Assembly (NCBI GenBank): GCA_003170475.1
Contig: PMZI01000023.1
Location: forward strand, 152,402 to 216,401
Direction: 5' to 3'
Source: Ignavibacteriota bacterium
GTDB taxonomy: Bacteria; Bacteroidota; Ignavibacteria; UBA10030
DNA: 64,000 nucleotides
Part shown: positions 1 to 12,426 of the stretch, piece by piece
Position numbering within the stretch: the stretch's first letter is position 1
How the letters are laid out: every line of letters starts with the position of its first letter
The notes under the pieces: generated by a model
Database searches by the model: none
What the model saw: the letters and a program-made list of their open reading frames with translations, nothing else
Told to the model about the DNA's origin: nothing
Made by a program: the position numbers and the translations under genes

Positions 1-220
1 ATGCAAGACTTCAGAGGCTTGTGAATGCATAGGTTGGTGAAGGAGAGGTTTCGACGGCGATTTTTGTCCTTTCACGGGACCGCCAAATTCGCGAAATTAC
101 AGGCGTTCGGGATTTGATCGGCGCGGAACCGTGCGCCGCATCTTTCTGTTATAGGACACGTGGTAAGGCTCAACCGGGCATATCTTTCCAGTCATACAAC
201 CTGCAGGATTTTCGATCATC
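1..220. other. Upstream region without a recognised gene
   Basis: No convincing coding sequence is visible here. A short inverted repeat (CGGCGC at 119-124, GCGCCG at 133-138) lies ahead of the exporter operon that starts at 221. The operon promoter is probably in this stretch, but I cannot place a confident -35/-10 pair. The ATG at position 1 does not open a long frame. Confidence 0.3.
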
Positions 221-1414
221 ATGGATAATCAACAAGCCGATCTCTCGGCGCTACGCATAGACAGGTCGCGGCCAGAGGGCTCTCCCCCTGGTCGATCGAG
301 AACCATCGTCAGATTCGCGTTTACTGTTGGAGGCGTTGTTCTCCTTTTTCTCCTCGGCTACTGGGTTGTGCCGCGGGTATTCGATTCCGCGGTCGACGTA
401 CAGCTCGCCACTGCATCCCTTTCGTCTTCGTCGCAAGCAAACGCGGTGTTGACCGCAAGCGGATACGTTGTCGCACAACGAAAAGCCGCTGTCGCATCAA
501 AGGCAACTGGACGGCTTGAGTATCTCGGTGTTGTTGAGGGAGACAAGGTGAAAAAAGGACAGGTCCTTGGCCGCCTCGAGGATACAGACATGAAGGCTTC
601 GCTCGATCAGGCGAAAGCGAATCTCCGGCTGAACGAAGCGGATCTGAAAGATGCTGAACAATGGCTCGCACGCCAAAAAACCCTCCTCGAAAAGGGTGTG
701 TCAACACAATCCGATTATGACGCCGCCGAGGCACGTTACCAGCGCACCGTGGCCTCGATTGGCGTTGCAAAGGCAATCGTCGCTGGTGCGGAGGTTGCTC
801 TCGAGAACACGTTGATCCGCGCCCCGTTCGACGGCACGGTGCTCACGAAGAATGCCGATGTCGGTGAGATGGTTGCACCCATGGCGGCGAGCGTGAGCTC
901 GCGTTCTGCTGTTGTAACACTCGCAGATATGACTTCTTTGCAGGTTGAGGCCGATGTCTCTGAATCTAACATCGAACGCATTACACTTGGGCAACCGTGC
1001 GAAATCACTCTCGACGCCTATCCGGAAACACGATATGAGGCGTCCGTAGCAAAAATCGTCCCAACCGCGGACCGCGCCAAGGCAACGGTGATGGTGAAGG
1101 TCGCTTTCAAACAGTACGACGCAAAAGTCCTGCCGGAGATGAGTTCGAAGGTATTGTTTCTCACAAAAACGGCGGAGACTGTTCAAGCCGCCGTTCACTC
1201 GATGCTGACGGTCCCGTTAAGTTCGGTCGCCACACGAAACGGCAAAAAAGTCGTTTTCATGGTTCGTAATGACCAGGCGGTGGCGGTCCCCGTGTCCACG
1301 GGAAAGGATGCCGGCGCCCTGGTGGAAATTACGCAGGGGATTTCCGCGGGAGACCACGTGATTACCGGGCTTACCGATCGCATCGTGGATGGCCTGCGGG
1401 TGAAGGTAAAATAG
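221..1414 (+). CDS. HlyD/RND-type periplasmic adaptor (membrane fusion protein) of an ABC exporter
   Basis: A 397-residue adaptor protein that would link an inner-membrane ABC exporter to the outer membrane. One transmembrane segment at about residues 29-50 anchors it, with the bulk in the periplasm. Two half-lipoyl segments (around 85-115, with [18 protein letters not shown], and around 195-225, with [18 protein letters not shown]) flank a coiled-coil hairpin at about 115-190. Beta-barrel and membrane-proximal domains follow to the C-terminus. It is the first gene of a four-gene set with an ATPase and two FtsX-like permeases, the layout of MacAB or DevBCA-type exporters. No TolC-like partner is nearby. 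The substrate cannot be read from sequence; lipids or peptides are typical for such families. Confidence 0.9.
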   Translation: MDNQQADLSALRIDRSRPEGSPPGRSRTIVRFAFTVGGVVLLFLLGYWVVPRVFDSAVDVQLATASLSSSSQANAVLTASGYVVAQRKAAVASKATGRLEYLGVVEGDKVKKGQVLGRLEDTDMKASLDQAKANLRLNEADLKDAEQWLARQKTLLEKGVSTQSDYDAAEARYQRTVASIGVAKAIVAGAEVALENTLIRAPFDGTVLTKNADVGEMVAPMAASVSSRSAVVTLADMTSLQVEADVSESNIERITLGQPCEITLDAYPETRYEASVAKIVPTADRAKATVMVKVAFKQYDAKVLPEMSSKVLFLTKTAETVQAAVHSMLTVPLSSVATRNGKKVVFMVRNDQAVAVPVSTGKDAGALVEITQGISAGDHVITGLTDRIVDGLRVKVK

Positions 1415-1452
1415 TATTGGTTTCAATCGACGATCACAAGAAGGGTGGTTCT

Positions 1453-2130
1453 ATGGATTCCATTATTCAGGTTCAGGCTGTTTCCAAATCGTACTGGCGC
1501 GACAGTTTTGAAATTCCCGTGTTGAACAATGTTTCGTTCGAAATCCCTGCGGGAGAGTATCTTGCGCTGATGGGACCCTCTGGTTCCGGGAAAACAACAT
1601 TGCTGAACCTCATCGCCGGCATCGATCGCCCGGACAAGGGGCAGATTTCTGTCGCCGGCACCAATATTGGTTCTCTGAGTGAATCCCAGCTCGCCAAGTG
1701 GCGGTCGACCCACGTTGGTTTCATCTTCCAGTTCTACAATCTGATTCCTGTGCTCACGGCGTACGAAAATGTCGAGCTGCCGCTGCTTCTTACCTCCCTC
1801 TCAAAAAAGGAGCGCCGCCAACACGTTGAAGCAGCGCTGACGGTCGTTGGCCTCCAGGACCGGATGCAACATTATCCGAAGCAGCTCTCCGGCGGCCAGG
1901 AACAACGCGTCGCGATTGCACGAGCAATCGCCACCGACCCGACCATTCTGGTTGCTGATGAACCTACCGGCGATCTGGACAAGAATTCTGCCGACGAAAT
2001 TCTGAAGCTCCTCGAACGGCTCAACACAGAGTTTCACAAAACCATTGTGATGGTCACCCACGACCCCCGGGCAGCTGAGAAGGCAAGGGTTGTCCGACAT
2101 CTCGACAAGGGCGAATTTAAGCGGAGCTGA
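1453..2130 (+). CDS. ABC transporter ATP-binding protein (MacB/LolD class)
   Basis: A cytoplasmic ATPase of 225 residues that would power the two permeases encoded just downstream. Walker A (GPSGSGKT) is at residues 41-48. The signature is [14 protein letters not shown], with Glu where Gln is usual, followed by Walker B and D-loop ([10 protein letters not shown]). The size and sequence fit the o228/MacB/LolD class that pairs with FtsX-fold permeases. The frame is open from a TTG at 1417, but the ATG at 1453 is chosen because AAGGGTGG lies just before it and the protein then begins at the usual family position. It ends 3 bp before the next gene, so translational coupling is likely. Confidence 0.92.
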   Translation: MDSIIQVQAVSKSYWRDSFEIPVLNNVSFEIPAGEYLALMGPSGSGKTTLLNLIAGIDRPDKGQISVAGTNIGSLSESQLAKWRSTHVGFIFQFYNLIPVLTAYENVELPLLLTSLSKKERRQHVEAALTVVGLQDRMQHYPKQLSGGQEQRVAIARAIATDPTILVADEPTGDLDKNSADEILKLLERLNTEFHKTIVMVTHDPRAAEKARVVRHLDKGEFKRS

Positions 2131-2133
2131 CCA

Positions 2134-3294
2134 ATGAAAGTCTTCAAGCTCATATTCAAAAACGCTCTCCGTCATAAGCTCCGGACGGTTTTGACCGTCG
2201 TCGGAATCGCTATCGCCGTTATGGCGTTTGGGCTTCTAAGAACCGTTGTGACGGCCTGGTCTTCCGGTGTTGAAGCTTCAGCCGCGAACAGGTTGATCAC
2301 CCGGCAGGCGATCTCGTTTATCTTCCCCCTTCCATACTCCTACCGCGATCAGATTGCAAAGATTCCCGGGGTCGACAAGGTGACATATGCGAACTGGTTC
2401 GGTGGCACGTATATTGACAAAAACCAGTTTTTTGCCCGGCTTGCCGTCGACGCTGAGACGAATTTCGATCTCTACCCGGAATTCCTCGTTCCAGCTGATC
2501 AGCTGACAACATTCAAGCGCGAACGAAATTCGTGCATCGTCGGCTCCGACCTCGCGCAGCGCTACAAGCTGAAAATAGGCGATGAGATGCAGATGGATGG
2601 GGACATTTATCCGGGCACGTGGAATTTTGTCGTTCGGGGAATCTACAAGCCGCGAGACAAAAGCACTGACGCAACGCAGATGTTTTTCCACTGGCAGTAT
2701 GTTGACGAACGCATGAAGCAGGACACTCCCGGGCGGGCCGGCAATGTTGGTTGGTATGTCATCCGCATCTCTGACCCCGCAAGGGCTGGAATAATCTCCG
2801 AGCAAGTAGACGCTTTGTTCAAGAATTCGCGCGCGGAGACAAAGACAGAAACCGAGCGGGCATTTCAGCAGGGGTTTGTCGCCTCGGCGGGCGCGATCAT
2901 AACGGCAATGAATTTCATTTCCTTTGTCATCATCGGTATCATCCTTCTTGTCGTTGGAAACACGATGATTATGTCCGCACGCGAGCGAACGCGCGAGTAT
3001 GCCGTCTTGAAAACCCTCGGATTCTCGGCGGGCCATCTTGTTGGACTGATCCTTGGCGAATCACTATTCATTTCGCTGCTTGGCGGCGGGCTTGGGCTCT
3101 TGGTGACATACCCCTTTATCGCCGGCTTTGCGGCTGTTGTACCCAAGGGATTCTTTCCGGTCTTCAACATCGAGCCCATAACAGTCATTCTCGCGGGATC
3201 CTCGGCAATCCTGGTCGGACTGCTTGCTTCGCTGTTTCCCATTCAGCGCGCGCTCGGCACCAAAATCGTCGACGGCCTGAGACACATCGGATAG
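2134..3294 (+). CDS. FtsX-like (MacB-type) ABC permease, first subunit
   Basis: A 386-residue inner-membrane permease. It has the class topology of one N-terminal membrane helix (about residues 17-40), a large periplasmic domain (about 45-245) and three C-terminal helices (about 255-280, 305-330 and 350-372). The cytoplasmic motif RTREYAVLKTLGFS, after the second helix, is the typical contact with the ATPase. It is a half-transporter: MacB carries ATPase and permease in one chain, whereas here they are separate. With the next gene it probably forms a heterodimer. Substrate unknown. Confidence 0.88.
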   Translation: MKVFKLIFKNALRHKLRTVLTVVGIAIAVMAFGLLRTVVTAWSSGVEASAANRLITRQAISFIFPLPYSYRDQIAKIPGVDKVTYANWFGGTYIDKNQFFARLAVDAETNFDLYPEFLVPADQLTTFKRERNSCIVGSDLAQRYKLKIGDEMQMDGDIYPGTWNFVVRGIYKPRDKSTDATQMFFHWQYVDERMKQDTPGRAGNVGWYVIRISDPARAGIISEQVDALFKNSRAETKTETERAFQQGFVASAGAIITAMNFISFVIIGIILLVVGNTMIMSARERTREYAVLKTLGFSAGHLVGLILGESLFISLLGGGLGLLVTYPFIAGFAAVVPKGFFPVFNIEPITVILAGSSAILVGLLASLFPIQRALGTKIVDGLRHIG

Positions 3295-3324
3295 ACTTTC
3301 CACACAGAGACGAGAGACTGTTGC

Positions 3325-4494
3325 ATGAAAATTCCATTCAAATATATCGTTCGAAACCTCGGGACCCGGAAATTGACGACAGGAATCACCGTGCTTGGTG
3401 TTGCTCTTGTGGTTTTCGTGTTCGCCGCCGTCCTGATGATGGCTTATGGTGTGCAGAAGACGTTGGTCGCGACGGGGTCAGATGAGAATGTTCTCATTGC
3501 CCGAAAAGCCGCGAATGGTGAAATTTCGAGCATTATTGACCGGGTCACGGCCGATATCATCATGACTCTCCCCAATATCGCGAAGACTCCGGATGGAAAA
3601 CCTCTCGCGTCCGGCGAACCGGTGGTGATCATTAATCTGGAAAAGATCGGGGCGGGGGGCGTCAGCAACGTTACGGTGCGGGGCGTCTCGCCTCAAGCCT
3701 TCTCGCTGAGACCACAGGTGAAACTCAAGGCGGGGAGAATGTTCAAGACGGGCGCACGAGAGCTCGTTGCGGGGACCGCCATTGAATCCCGTTTTGCCGG
3801 AGCAAAAATTGGTGACGCGGTGCGTTTTGCCGGAGACAACTGGACGGTCGTCGGAACCTTTGACTCTGATGGAAGCGGCTTCGATTCCGAAATGTGGGGC
3901 GACGCAAATCAACTGCTGGATGCATTCAATCGAAATTCTTTCTCCACGCTTACCATCCGGCTCGAGCGGCCGGATGCATTTCCCGAGTTTGCGGCAGCGT
4001 TCGAGAAAGATCAGCGCCTGCAACAGTTTGAGGCAAAGATCGAACGACGCTTTTTTGAAGAACAATCGGAGATGATGGCCGGCTTTATCAGGATCCTCGG
4101 CATTTTTGTCACAGTGATTTTCAGCGCCGGGGCAACGATCGGGGCAACGATTACCATGTATGCTGCTGTAGCGAATCGAACCGTTGAGGTCGGCACTCTG
4201 CGTGCGCTCGGTTTTCGACGCCGGAGTGTTCTCGCCGCATTTCTTACCGAGTCGTTAGTGCTTTCACTTGTCGGTGGTTTTGTCGGGTTGTTCTTTGCCT
4301 CCTTTCTGCAGTTGTTTTCAATCTCCACCCTGAACTTCGGATCTTTTTCCGAACTGGCCTTCTCGTTTGCGTTGTCGCCGTCTATTGTGATCTCTTCACT
4401 TTTGTTCGCAGTCGCAATGGGTTTAATTGGTGGATTCCTTCCGTCGGTGCGGGCCGCGCGCCTCAACATTGTCAGCGCCCTGCGATCATCGTAA
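3325..4494 (+). CDS. FtsX-like (MacB-type) ABC permease, second subunit
   Basis: A 389-residue permease with the same plan as its neighbour: an N-terminal helix (about residues 18-42), a periplasmic MacB-like domain, then three C-terminal helices. The coupling motif is RTVEVGTLRALGFRR. The two permeases are clearly diverged, so a heterodimer is more likely than a recent duplication. It ends the exporter operon. The next gene, at 4617, has its own predicted promoter in the following gap. Confidence 0.88.
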   Translation: MKIPFKYIVRNLGTRKLTTGITVLGVALVVFVFAAVLMMAYGVQKTLVATGSDENVLIARKAANGEISSIIDRVTADIIMTLPNIAKTPDGKPLASGEPVVIINLEKIGAGGVSNVTVRGVSPQAFSLRPQVKLKAGRMFKTGARELVAGTAIESRFAGAKIGDAVRFAGDNWTVVGTFDSDGSGFDSEMWGDANQLLDAFNRNSFSTLTIRLERPDAFPEFAAAFEKDQRLQQFEAKIERRFFEEQSEMMAGFIRILGIFVTVIFSAGATIGATITMYAAVANRTVEVGTLRALGFRRRSVLAAFLTESLVLSLVGGFVGLFFASFLQLFSISTLNFGSFSELAFSFALSPSIVISSLLFAVAMGLIGGFLPSVRAARLNIVSALRSS

Positions 4495-4529
4495 GCGCGA
4501 AACCGATCTTCCCGCGGTTATACTCCCCC

Positions 4530-4558
4530 TTGATAGATAGAATCACTCTGTCTATATT
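4530..4558 (+). promoter_or_regulatory. Predicted promoter with an overlapping inverted repeat
   Basis: TTGATA (4530-4535), a 17-bp spacer and TATATT (4553-4558) make a good vegetative promoter for the gene pair starting at 4617. Between them ATAGATAGA (4533-4541) and TCTGTCTAT (4547-4555) form an inverted repeat matching at 8 of 9 positions. It overlaps both elements and is a candidate operator. Confidence 0.5.
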
Positions 4559-4616
4559 GTAGCACGGCTATTTCTTCCCACGTCGGTCCTTCTCAACAGT
4601 AAGGGCGGTTGAACTC

Positions 4617-5141
4617 ATGTTTTGGCTACAAATCATCAAGGGTTTTATTTCGGTCCTTCGTTCCGGACAAACCCCACGGCAGATCGCCGGCGGTTCTGCG
4701 CTCGGTGCCATTGTGGGGCTTATGCCATTTTTCACACTCCAGGGGTTACTGCTCTGGCTGGTGATTTTTGTGCTTGACGTGAACCTGTCCGCGTCTCTTT
4801 TGGCCGTTACCCTCTTTGCGCTCATCGCGTACATTTTAGATCCTCTTTTCCACGCATTAGGGTATTTCCTGCTTGTGGACAGTTCCTTTCTGCACGCACT
4901 CTGGACGTCGTTGTACAACGCCCCTTTTGCCCCCTTGACGCGGTTTAACAATACCGTTGTTCTCGGCAGCTTTGTCGCCGGATTCCTGCTCTTTGCTCCT
5001 GTCTATTTTGGAATGCATCGTTTTGTAATCGCGTACCGCACCCACCTGCACACAAAGGTGGAGAAGCTCAAGCTCTATCAGGTTATCAGCAAAAGCTCGC
5101 TCGTCAAGTGGTACGACAGAATCAAAAATCTGGCATCCTGA
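4617..5141 (+). CDS. DUF2062-like small membrane protein (TIGR03546 family)
   Basis: A 174-residue membrane protein of unknown function. Several hydrophobic segments are visible (about residues 32-58, 60-85 and 115-140). The N-terminal part, with a Gly-rich turn (AGGSALGAIVGLMPF), resembles DUF2062. It ends 2 bp before the next gene. The pairing with a TIGR03545-like protein is a known co-occurrence of these two families and supports the assignment. AAGGGCGG before the ATG can act as ribosome binding site. No biochemical role is established for the family. Confidence 0.7.
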   Translation: MFWLQIIKGFISVLRSGQTPRQIAGGSALGAIVGLMPFFTLQGLLLWLVIFVLDVNLSASLLAVTLFALIAYILDPLFHALGYFLLVDSSFLHALWTSLYNAPFAPLTRFNNTVVLGSFVAGFLLFAPVYFGMHRFVIAYRTHLHTKVEKLKLYQVISKSSLVKWYDRIKNLAS

Positions 5142-5143
5142 AT

Positions 5144-7012
5144 ATGCGCAAGAAGTTCGTCTACTTTATCCTTATCCCCGTCGTTGCGCTCTGCATTGTT
5201 GTCTATCTATTCATCGATCGGTGGGTTGAATCGGGACTCGAATCGGCCGGCGAGGCTGCCGTTGGCGCCAAAGTTGAAATCGACAACCTTCGACTCTCCC
5301 TTTCCCCGATTGCCATACAGTTCTCAAGGCTTCAAGTGGCAAATCCCAAGGACCCCTGGAAGAATGTGTTCGAAACCGGCAAGGTGCGCTTCTCGCTTGA
5401 CTTCGGGCAACTGCTGAGGGGAAAATACATCATTGAAACGATGGAGGTCAACAACCTCATCCTCGGCACGAAGCGAACGACCGACGGAGCGCTGCCGAAG
5501 CCTCCCCCGCCACCAGCCAACCAGACCTCTGCTGTTGCCGAACTCACGTCAACCCTGAGCAATGAGGCGCAGAAAGCTCCCGTCTTCGATCTGAACAAAA
5601 TCCGCAAGGAGCTGAAGATCGACAGCCTCTTGAATGTGCAGAATCTCCGAAGCGTGCAATACCTTGATACACTGAAGCTGCAGGTCCAGGACGCGAGCCG
5701 CCAGTGGCAAACGACGCTGAACGACATCGAAAAATCAAAACAGCGCCTCAACGACGTGCAGACAAGTATCAACGCTATCAACCTCAACGAACTCAAAACG
5801 GTTCAGAGTATTACCGCCGCTCTCAACAATGTGAACAACGCTTACAAGGGCATCAACGATATCAACGAGACTTTCAAAAATCGGCGGACCGCGGTCACAA
5901 CACAGCTTGACCGCCTCACGACGTCTGTAAACGCACTCGACAACTACGTGCGGTCTGATTACGAAATGGTCCGGCGGCTTGCCCGCGTACCCGACCTGAG
6001 TACGCAGGGTCTGGCAAAGCTCCTCCTCGGCAGGGATATTCTGCAGAAGGTCGGTAGCTATCTTTCGTGGATCGAATTTGCCCGCACGACGATTCCGAAG
6101 TACGTATCAAAACCAGACAACGAAAAACCGCCGCGCTTCAAGGGGCAGGATATCCACTTCCCCGCCGACAGGGCGTACCCAAAATGGTGGATAAAGAAAA
6201 TCGCCATCTCGGGGGGCGAAGACAAGGCGCAGAACCCCGATTATTTTTACGCGAACGGTGAAGTTCGCAACATCACCAATGATCAGCGGATAACCGGATA
6301 TCCGTTCACCGTTTCGCTCGCCGGCAGCAAGGCGGGCGGAAGCGCTTTTACCTTCGACGCATCCTTCGATCGTCGGCCAGAGGTGCCCGTCGACAACTAC
6401 AAGGTAACCGCATCGAATATCCCGGCGTCCGACATCACATTCGGCCAGGCCGATTTTGTGCCCTCTCGAATCACCAAGGCAATCATCAATTCGTCCGCCT
6501 CGGTCACTGTGCCCGGCGACCGGTTCGATTCCGAGATCATGCTTACCTTTCACGATCTCACGCTCATCTTTGATCGCGACCCACAAGGTGATCTCGAGCG
6601 CATCACCCGGGAGGTGATTGCGGGAATTACCGGCTTTAACGTTGGACTGCGCCTGTGGAACACAACCGGCCCGTTGGACGTGGCTCTTACCACCGATCTC
6701 GATGACCAATTGACCGCAAGGACGAAAAAGGTTATCGGCGACGAGTTTGCAAAGCTACAGAACGACATTCGCGCCAAGGTCGATCAACGCATTGCGGAAA
6801 AGAGGGCCGAATTTGAGAAGCTTTTCAACCAGAAAAAGGATGAGGCCTTATCGCAATTGAAAGGATATGAGTCTCTCGTAAATCAAAACTTCGCGCTGCT
6901 CGATGGAAAGAAGAAGGAGCTTGACGCCCGCATTGATCAGGAAAAGAAAAAGCAGACCGATGCTGCAAAGAAGCAGATTGAAGACGCCGTTAAGGGGCTC
7001 TTCAAAAAATAG
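5144..7012 (+). CDS. TIGR03545-family membrane-anchored periplasmic protein
   Basis: A 622-residue protein of unknown function. One transmembrane helix (about residues 5-25) is followed by an AsmA-like beta-rich stretch (about 30-115), a long coiled coil (about 150-290), a beta-rich segment and a Lys/Glu-rich helical tail that ends in basic residues. The frame opens at a GTG at 5108. The ATG at 5144 is preferred because it puts the membrane anchor at the N-terminus, 2 bp after the preceding stop; no strong Shine-Dalgarno is present, so coupling is likely. Paired with the TIGR03546-like gene upstream. A role in lipid or envelope transport is possible but not shown. Confidence 0.7.
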   Translation: MRKKFVYFILIPVVALCIVVYLFIDRWVESGLESAGEAAVGAKVEIDNLRLSLSPIAIQFSRLQVANPKDPWKNVFETGKVRFSLDFGQLLRGKYIIETMEVNNLILGTKRTTDGALPKPPPPPANQTSAVAELTSTLSNEAQKAPVFDLNKIRKELKIDSLLNVQNLRSVQYLDTLKLQVQDASRQWQTTLNDIEKSKQRLNDVQTSINAINLNELKTVQSITAALNNVNNAYKGINDINETFKNRRTAVTTQLDRLTTSVNALDNYVRSDYEMVRRLARVPDLSTQGLAKLLLGRDILQKVGSYLSWIEFARTTIPKYVSKPDNEKPPRFKGQDIHFPADRAYPKWWIKKIAISGGEDKAQNPDYFYANGEVRNITNDQRITGYPFTVSLAGSKAGGSAFTFDASFDRRPEVPVDNYKVTASNIPASDITFGQADFVPSRITKAIINSSASVTVPGDRFDSEIMLTFHDLTLIFDRDPQGDLERITREVIAGITGFNVGLRLWNTTGPLDVALTTDLDDQLTARTKKVIGDEFAKLQNDIRAKVDQRIAEKRAEFEKLFNQKKDEALSQLKGYESLVNQNFALLDGKKKELDARIDQEKKKQTDAAKKQIEDAVKGLFKK

Positions 7013-7045
7013 CTGGTCACTCAACGCAATCCGGGGTCCGCTCTC

Positions 7046-7618
7046 ATGGGCAAGAAACACGATCAGATACACACTATAACGACAAGCAAGAGGGGAAGCA
7101 GCGGCATCATCGCTCTTGTCGGCACGATTCTTCTTATTCTCGTTCTTATCGCGGTTCTCACTATTTCACCGGGTGGAAAATCCGAATCGACATACAAACC
7201 ACGAACAGAACCATCACAACCAACGGCCTTCATGTTCAAGAAACAGGGAGAACTGCGCTTTCTCACCCCGAAGCAGGACTTCATCGCCGGCATCGATATT
7301 GAGCTCGCGCAGGACGAGTCACAACGACAACTCGGGTTAATGTATCGCGATACGCTGGCCGAAACCCAGGGCATGTTGTTCTTGTTCGACAACGAGGAGG
7401 TCCGGGCGTTTTGGATGAAGAATACGGTTCTCTCTCTTGACATGATTTTTGTCAACGCCCGCAGCGAAATCGTCACCATTCACAAATATACCACGCCCTA
7501 CTCGGAAGAGACGTACATGTCCACCAAGCCTGCAAAATATGTTCTTGAGGTAAATGCTGGTTATGCGGATAAGCAAAAAATCTCGGTGGGGGATCGAATT
7601 TCGTGGAGCCGCTTCTAG
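7046..7618 (+). CDS. DUF192 family protein, membrane-anchored
   Basis: A 190-residue protein with an N-terminal membrane anchor (about residues 20-41), a short linker and a DUF192 domain (about 75-187). The domain is recognised by GLMYRDTLAETQGMLFLFDNE, the WMKNT motif and the closing VLEVNAG ... ISVGDRI stretch. DUF192 proteins are small extracytoplasmic beta-rich proteins of unknown function. The gene faces gyrA across a strong bidirectional terminator. Confidence 0.85.
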   Translation: MGKKHDQIHTITTSKRGSSGIIALVGTILLILVLIAVLTISPGGKSESTYKPRTEPSQPTAFMFKKQGELRFLTPKQDFIAGIDIELAQDESQRQLGLMYRDTLAETQGMLFLFDNEEVRAFWMKNTVLSLDMIFVNARSEIVTIHKYTTPYSEETYMSTKPAKYVLEVNAGYADKQKISVGDRISWSRF

Positions 7619-7624
7619 CCTCTG

Positions 7625-7672
7625 TTTGAATACGCCGGTGGCCGCGCACATTGCCGCGGCCACCGATTCAAA
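7625..7672. terminator. Bidirectional terminator between DUF192 gene and gyrA
   Basis: Perfect 11-bp stem CGGTGGCCGCG (7636-7646) / CGCGGCCACCG (7655-7665), with an outer TTTGAAT (7625-7631) / ATTCAAA (7666-7672) that supplies A/T runs for both directions. It lies between convergent genes. Confidence 0.85.
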
Positions 7673-7681
7673 ACGCTCGTT

Positions 7682-10285
7682 TTACTTCTTTGTCTTCTTC
7701 TGTTTCTGCTTCGGTTTCTTTTCTTCTTTCGGCTTGACGACTTCTGGTTTCTTCGCTTCTTTTAGCGCCGGCGTTACCGGTGACGGCCCCGGCTTACCGT
7801 TCTTTATCACACTGCTTTTCTTTTCGGATTCCTTTTCGGCGAGCTGCTTTTCTTCTTCCTCTTCCGCCATAACCATCGCAACATCTGCGATCGCATCGCC
7901 CTCGTGCAGCTTGATCAATCGAACGCCCTGTGTATTTCTCCCTGCAACCCGGATGTCGGAGGCGTGCTGACGAATGATCATGCCGTTCGTCGTGACAACC
8001 ACCACATCGTCGCTGTCGAGCGCTTCTTTGATCGTCACCATCATTCCGGTCTTGTCCGAGGTCTTGACGGTGATGATGCCTTTGCCGCCGCGGTGACTTA
8101 CTCGATACTCGTCTTCTTCGCTTCGTTTGCCATACCCGCCTTCGGTGGCAATCAGGATGGTCGTTCCCTTTCTTCTGAGGTTCACAACACCCACAACCTT
8201 ATCCTTCTTGGCAAGGCTGATGCCTCGAACGCCGGCGGCGCTGCGACCCATCGGACGCACTTCGTTTTCATGGAAGCGGATCGAAATACCGTCGTGTGTG
8301 CCGATGATAATGTCCTGTTTTCCGTCTGTGAGCCGTGCATCTTTCAGTACGTCGTTCTTTCGCAGTGTCGTTGCGGTGATTCCGCTCTTCCGCGGGTTGC
8401 TGAACTCCGAAAGCAGCACTTTTTTCACAAGACCCAGCTCTGTCACCATGAAGACATAATGCTGGTCATCGAACTCTTTCGCAGTAATAAACGCGTTGAT
8501 GGTCTCGCCGTCAGCTTTTCCGATGAGGGCGTTAATCGGTTTCCCTTTCGCCATTCTGCCGGCCTCGGGAATTTCAAACACCTTGAGCCAGTAGCAGCGC
8601 CCCGTATTGGTGAAAAAGAGAATATAGTTGTGCGTGCTCGCCACGAACATGTGCTCGAGGAAATCGTCCTCTTTCGTCGCTGCGCCCGTGACCCCCTTCC
8701 CCCCGCGAGACTGTCGCCGGTACCCAGACACCGGGAACCTCTTGATGAAGCCCTGGTGGCTGATGGTAATCACCACCTCTTCTTCGGCGATCATGTCTTC
8801 GATGCTGAACTCCTCGGCCTTGTAAACGATTTCTGTCCGTCGTTCGTCGCCGTATTTCCTCTTGAGTTCGAGCAGTTCTTCTTCGATAATCTTCATCTGC
8901 AGCTGCTTGCTCTTCAATATTGCTCTCAGCCGTTCGATGAGTTTAATGGTTTCCCGATATTCATCCTCAACCTTTTTCCGCTCCAGGCCGGTAAGCCTCT
9001 GCAGCCGCATATCCAGAATCGCCTTTGCCTGGATCTCGGAGAGTTTGAATTTCTTCATCAACCCAAGTCGCGCCGCGTCCACATCCTTGGATTGTTTGAT
9101 CAGTTTGATGACGGCATCGATGTTATCGAGGGCGATGATGTACCCTTCGAGAATGTGCGCCCTCTTTTCGGCCTCATCCAGTTCATACTTCGAGCGGCGA
9201 ACAACAACCTCGTTCCTGTGCTCGACGAATTTCTGAACCATCTCCTTGAGCGTAAGGATGCGCGGGCGTCCCTCCACCAGCGATAGCATGATGATGCCGA
9301 ACGTCGTCTGCATCTGGGTATGCTTGTAAAGATTGTTCAACACAACCTCTGCGTTCGCATCGCGCCGCAACTCAATCACCATGCGCATGCCATCGCGATC
9401 TGATTCGTCGCGGATATCGGCAATGTCTTCCAATTTCTTGTCGCTCACCAGGTCGGCAATCTTTTCGATCAGGCTCGCCTTGTTGACCATATAGGGCAAC
9501 TCTGAAACGACGATGCGCTGACGGTCTCCTTTGCCGGTTTCAATGCTCGCTCGTGCTCGAACCAGAATGCGCCCCCGGCCTGTGGTGTACGCTTCTTTTA
9601 CTCCTTCGTATCCATAGATGATGCCGCCCGTTGGAAAGTCGGGCGCAAGAACGTGCTTCATCAGCTGCGCGTTTGTAACGTCTCCATCCTTGATGAAGGC
9701 GGTGCACGCATCAATCACTTCGTTTAGATTGTGCGGCGGAATGTTCGTCGCCATGCCGACGGCAATGCCGCTCGCTCCGTTGCAGAGGAGCTGCGGGAAC
9801 AATGCCGGCAGTACGGACGGTTCTTTGAGGGTATCGTCGAAGTTCGGTGTGAAGGCTACCGTGTTCTTCTCGAGGTCCTTCAGCATCTCTTCTGCTATTT
9901 TCGAAAGCCGCACCTCCGTATATCTCATCGCCGCCGGCGAGTCGCCGTCCACCGAGCCAAAATTGCCCTGTCCGTCGACAAGCGGATACCGCAGGGAAAA
10001 ATCCTGCACCATGCGCACCATACTGTCATAGACCGCCGAGTCACCGTGTGGATGGTACTTGCCAAGCACCTCTCCAACGATGCGAGCGCTTTTCTTGTAC
10101 GCCCTGTTGCTTGCCAGGCCAAGGTCCTGCATTCCATAGAGCACGCGCCGATGAACCGGCTTCAGACCATCGCGCACATCGGGCAGGGCCCGGGCAACAA
10201 TGACCGACATCGAATAATCGATGTACGAGCCCTTCATTTCTTCTTCGATATCGACCGGTACAATTTTCTCGTTCAAATTCGCCAT
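7682..10285 (-). CDS. gyrA: DNA gyrase subunit A
   Basis: An 867-residue gyrase A subunit, the DNA cleavage and rejoining half of the A2B2 enzyme that introduces negative supercoils. The catalytic tyrosine is Tyr122 ([10 protein letters not shown]), at the same number as in E. coli. Ser83 and Asp87 of the quinolone-resistance region are both present, so no classic resistance substitution is seen. The C-terminal beta-pinwheel carries a GyrA-box variant, QSRGGKG, and there is a Lys/Glu-rich tail after about residue 815. It lies 44 bp downstream of gyrB on the same strand and is probably cotranscribed with it. Confidence 0.98.
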   Translation of the reverse strand: MANLNEKIVPVDIEEEMKGSYIDYSMSVIVARALPDVRDGLKPVHRRVLYGMQDLGLASNRAYKKSARIVGEVLGKYHPHGDSAVYDSMVRMVQDFSLRYPLVDGQGNFGSVDGDSPAAMRYTEVRLSKIAEEMLKDLEKNTVAFTPNFDDTLKEPSVLPALFPQLLCNGASGIAVGMATNIPPHNLNEVIDACTAFIKDGDVTNAQLMKHVLAPDFPTGGIIYGYEGVKEAYTTGRGRILVRARASIETGKGDRQRIVVSELPYMVNKASLIEKIADLVSDKKLEDIADIRDESDRDGMRMVIELRRDANAEVVLNNLYKHTQMQTTFGIIMLSLVEGRPRILTLKEMVQKFVEHRNEVVVRRSKYELDEAEKRAHILEGYIIALDNIDAVIKLIKQSKDVDAARLGLMKKFKLSEIQAKAILDMRLQRLTGLERKKVEDEYRETIKLIERLRAILKSKQLQMKIIEEELLELKRKYGDERRTEIVYKAEEFSIEDMIAEEEVVITISHQGFIKRFPVSGYRRQSRGGKGVTGAATKEDDFLEHMFVASTHNYILFFTNTGRCYWLKVFEIPEAGRMAKGKPINALIGKADGETINAFITAKEFDDQHYVFMVTELGLVKKVLLSEFSNPRKSGITATTLRKNDVLKDARLTDGKQDIIIGTHDGISIRFHENEVRPMGRSAAGVRGISLAKKDKVVGVVNLRRKGTTILIATEGGYGKRSEEDEYRVSHRGGKGIITVKTSDKTGMMVTIKEALDSDDVVVVTTNGMIIRQHASDIRVAGRNTQGVRLIKLHEGDAIADVAMVMAEEEEEKQLAEKESEKKSSVIKNGKPGPSPVTPALKEAKKPEVVKPKEEKKPKQKQKKTKK

Positions 10286-10329
10286 TCGTTTTCCCGTTTA
10301 AACTGTTCTACAACCGAATTTTGTTTCCG

Positions 10330-12426
<2,097 letters not shown>

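Noticed and set aside
7904..9286. 460-codon plus-strand frame opposite gyrA
   Set aside because: It is a shadow of gyrA codon usage. The gyrA protein is complete and highly conserved, and the opposite frame has no recognisable domain.
10020..10050. Quinolone-resistance change in GyrA
   Set aside because: Ser83 and Asp87 are both present, the susceptible state.
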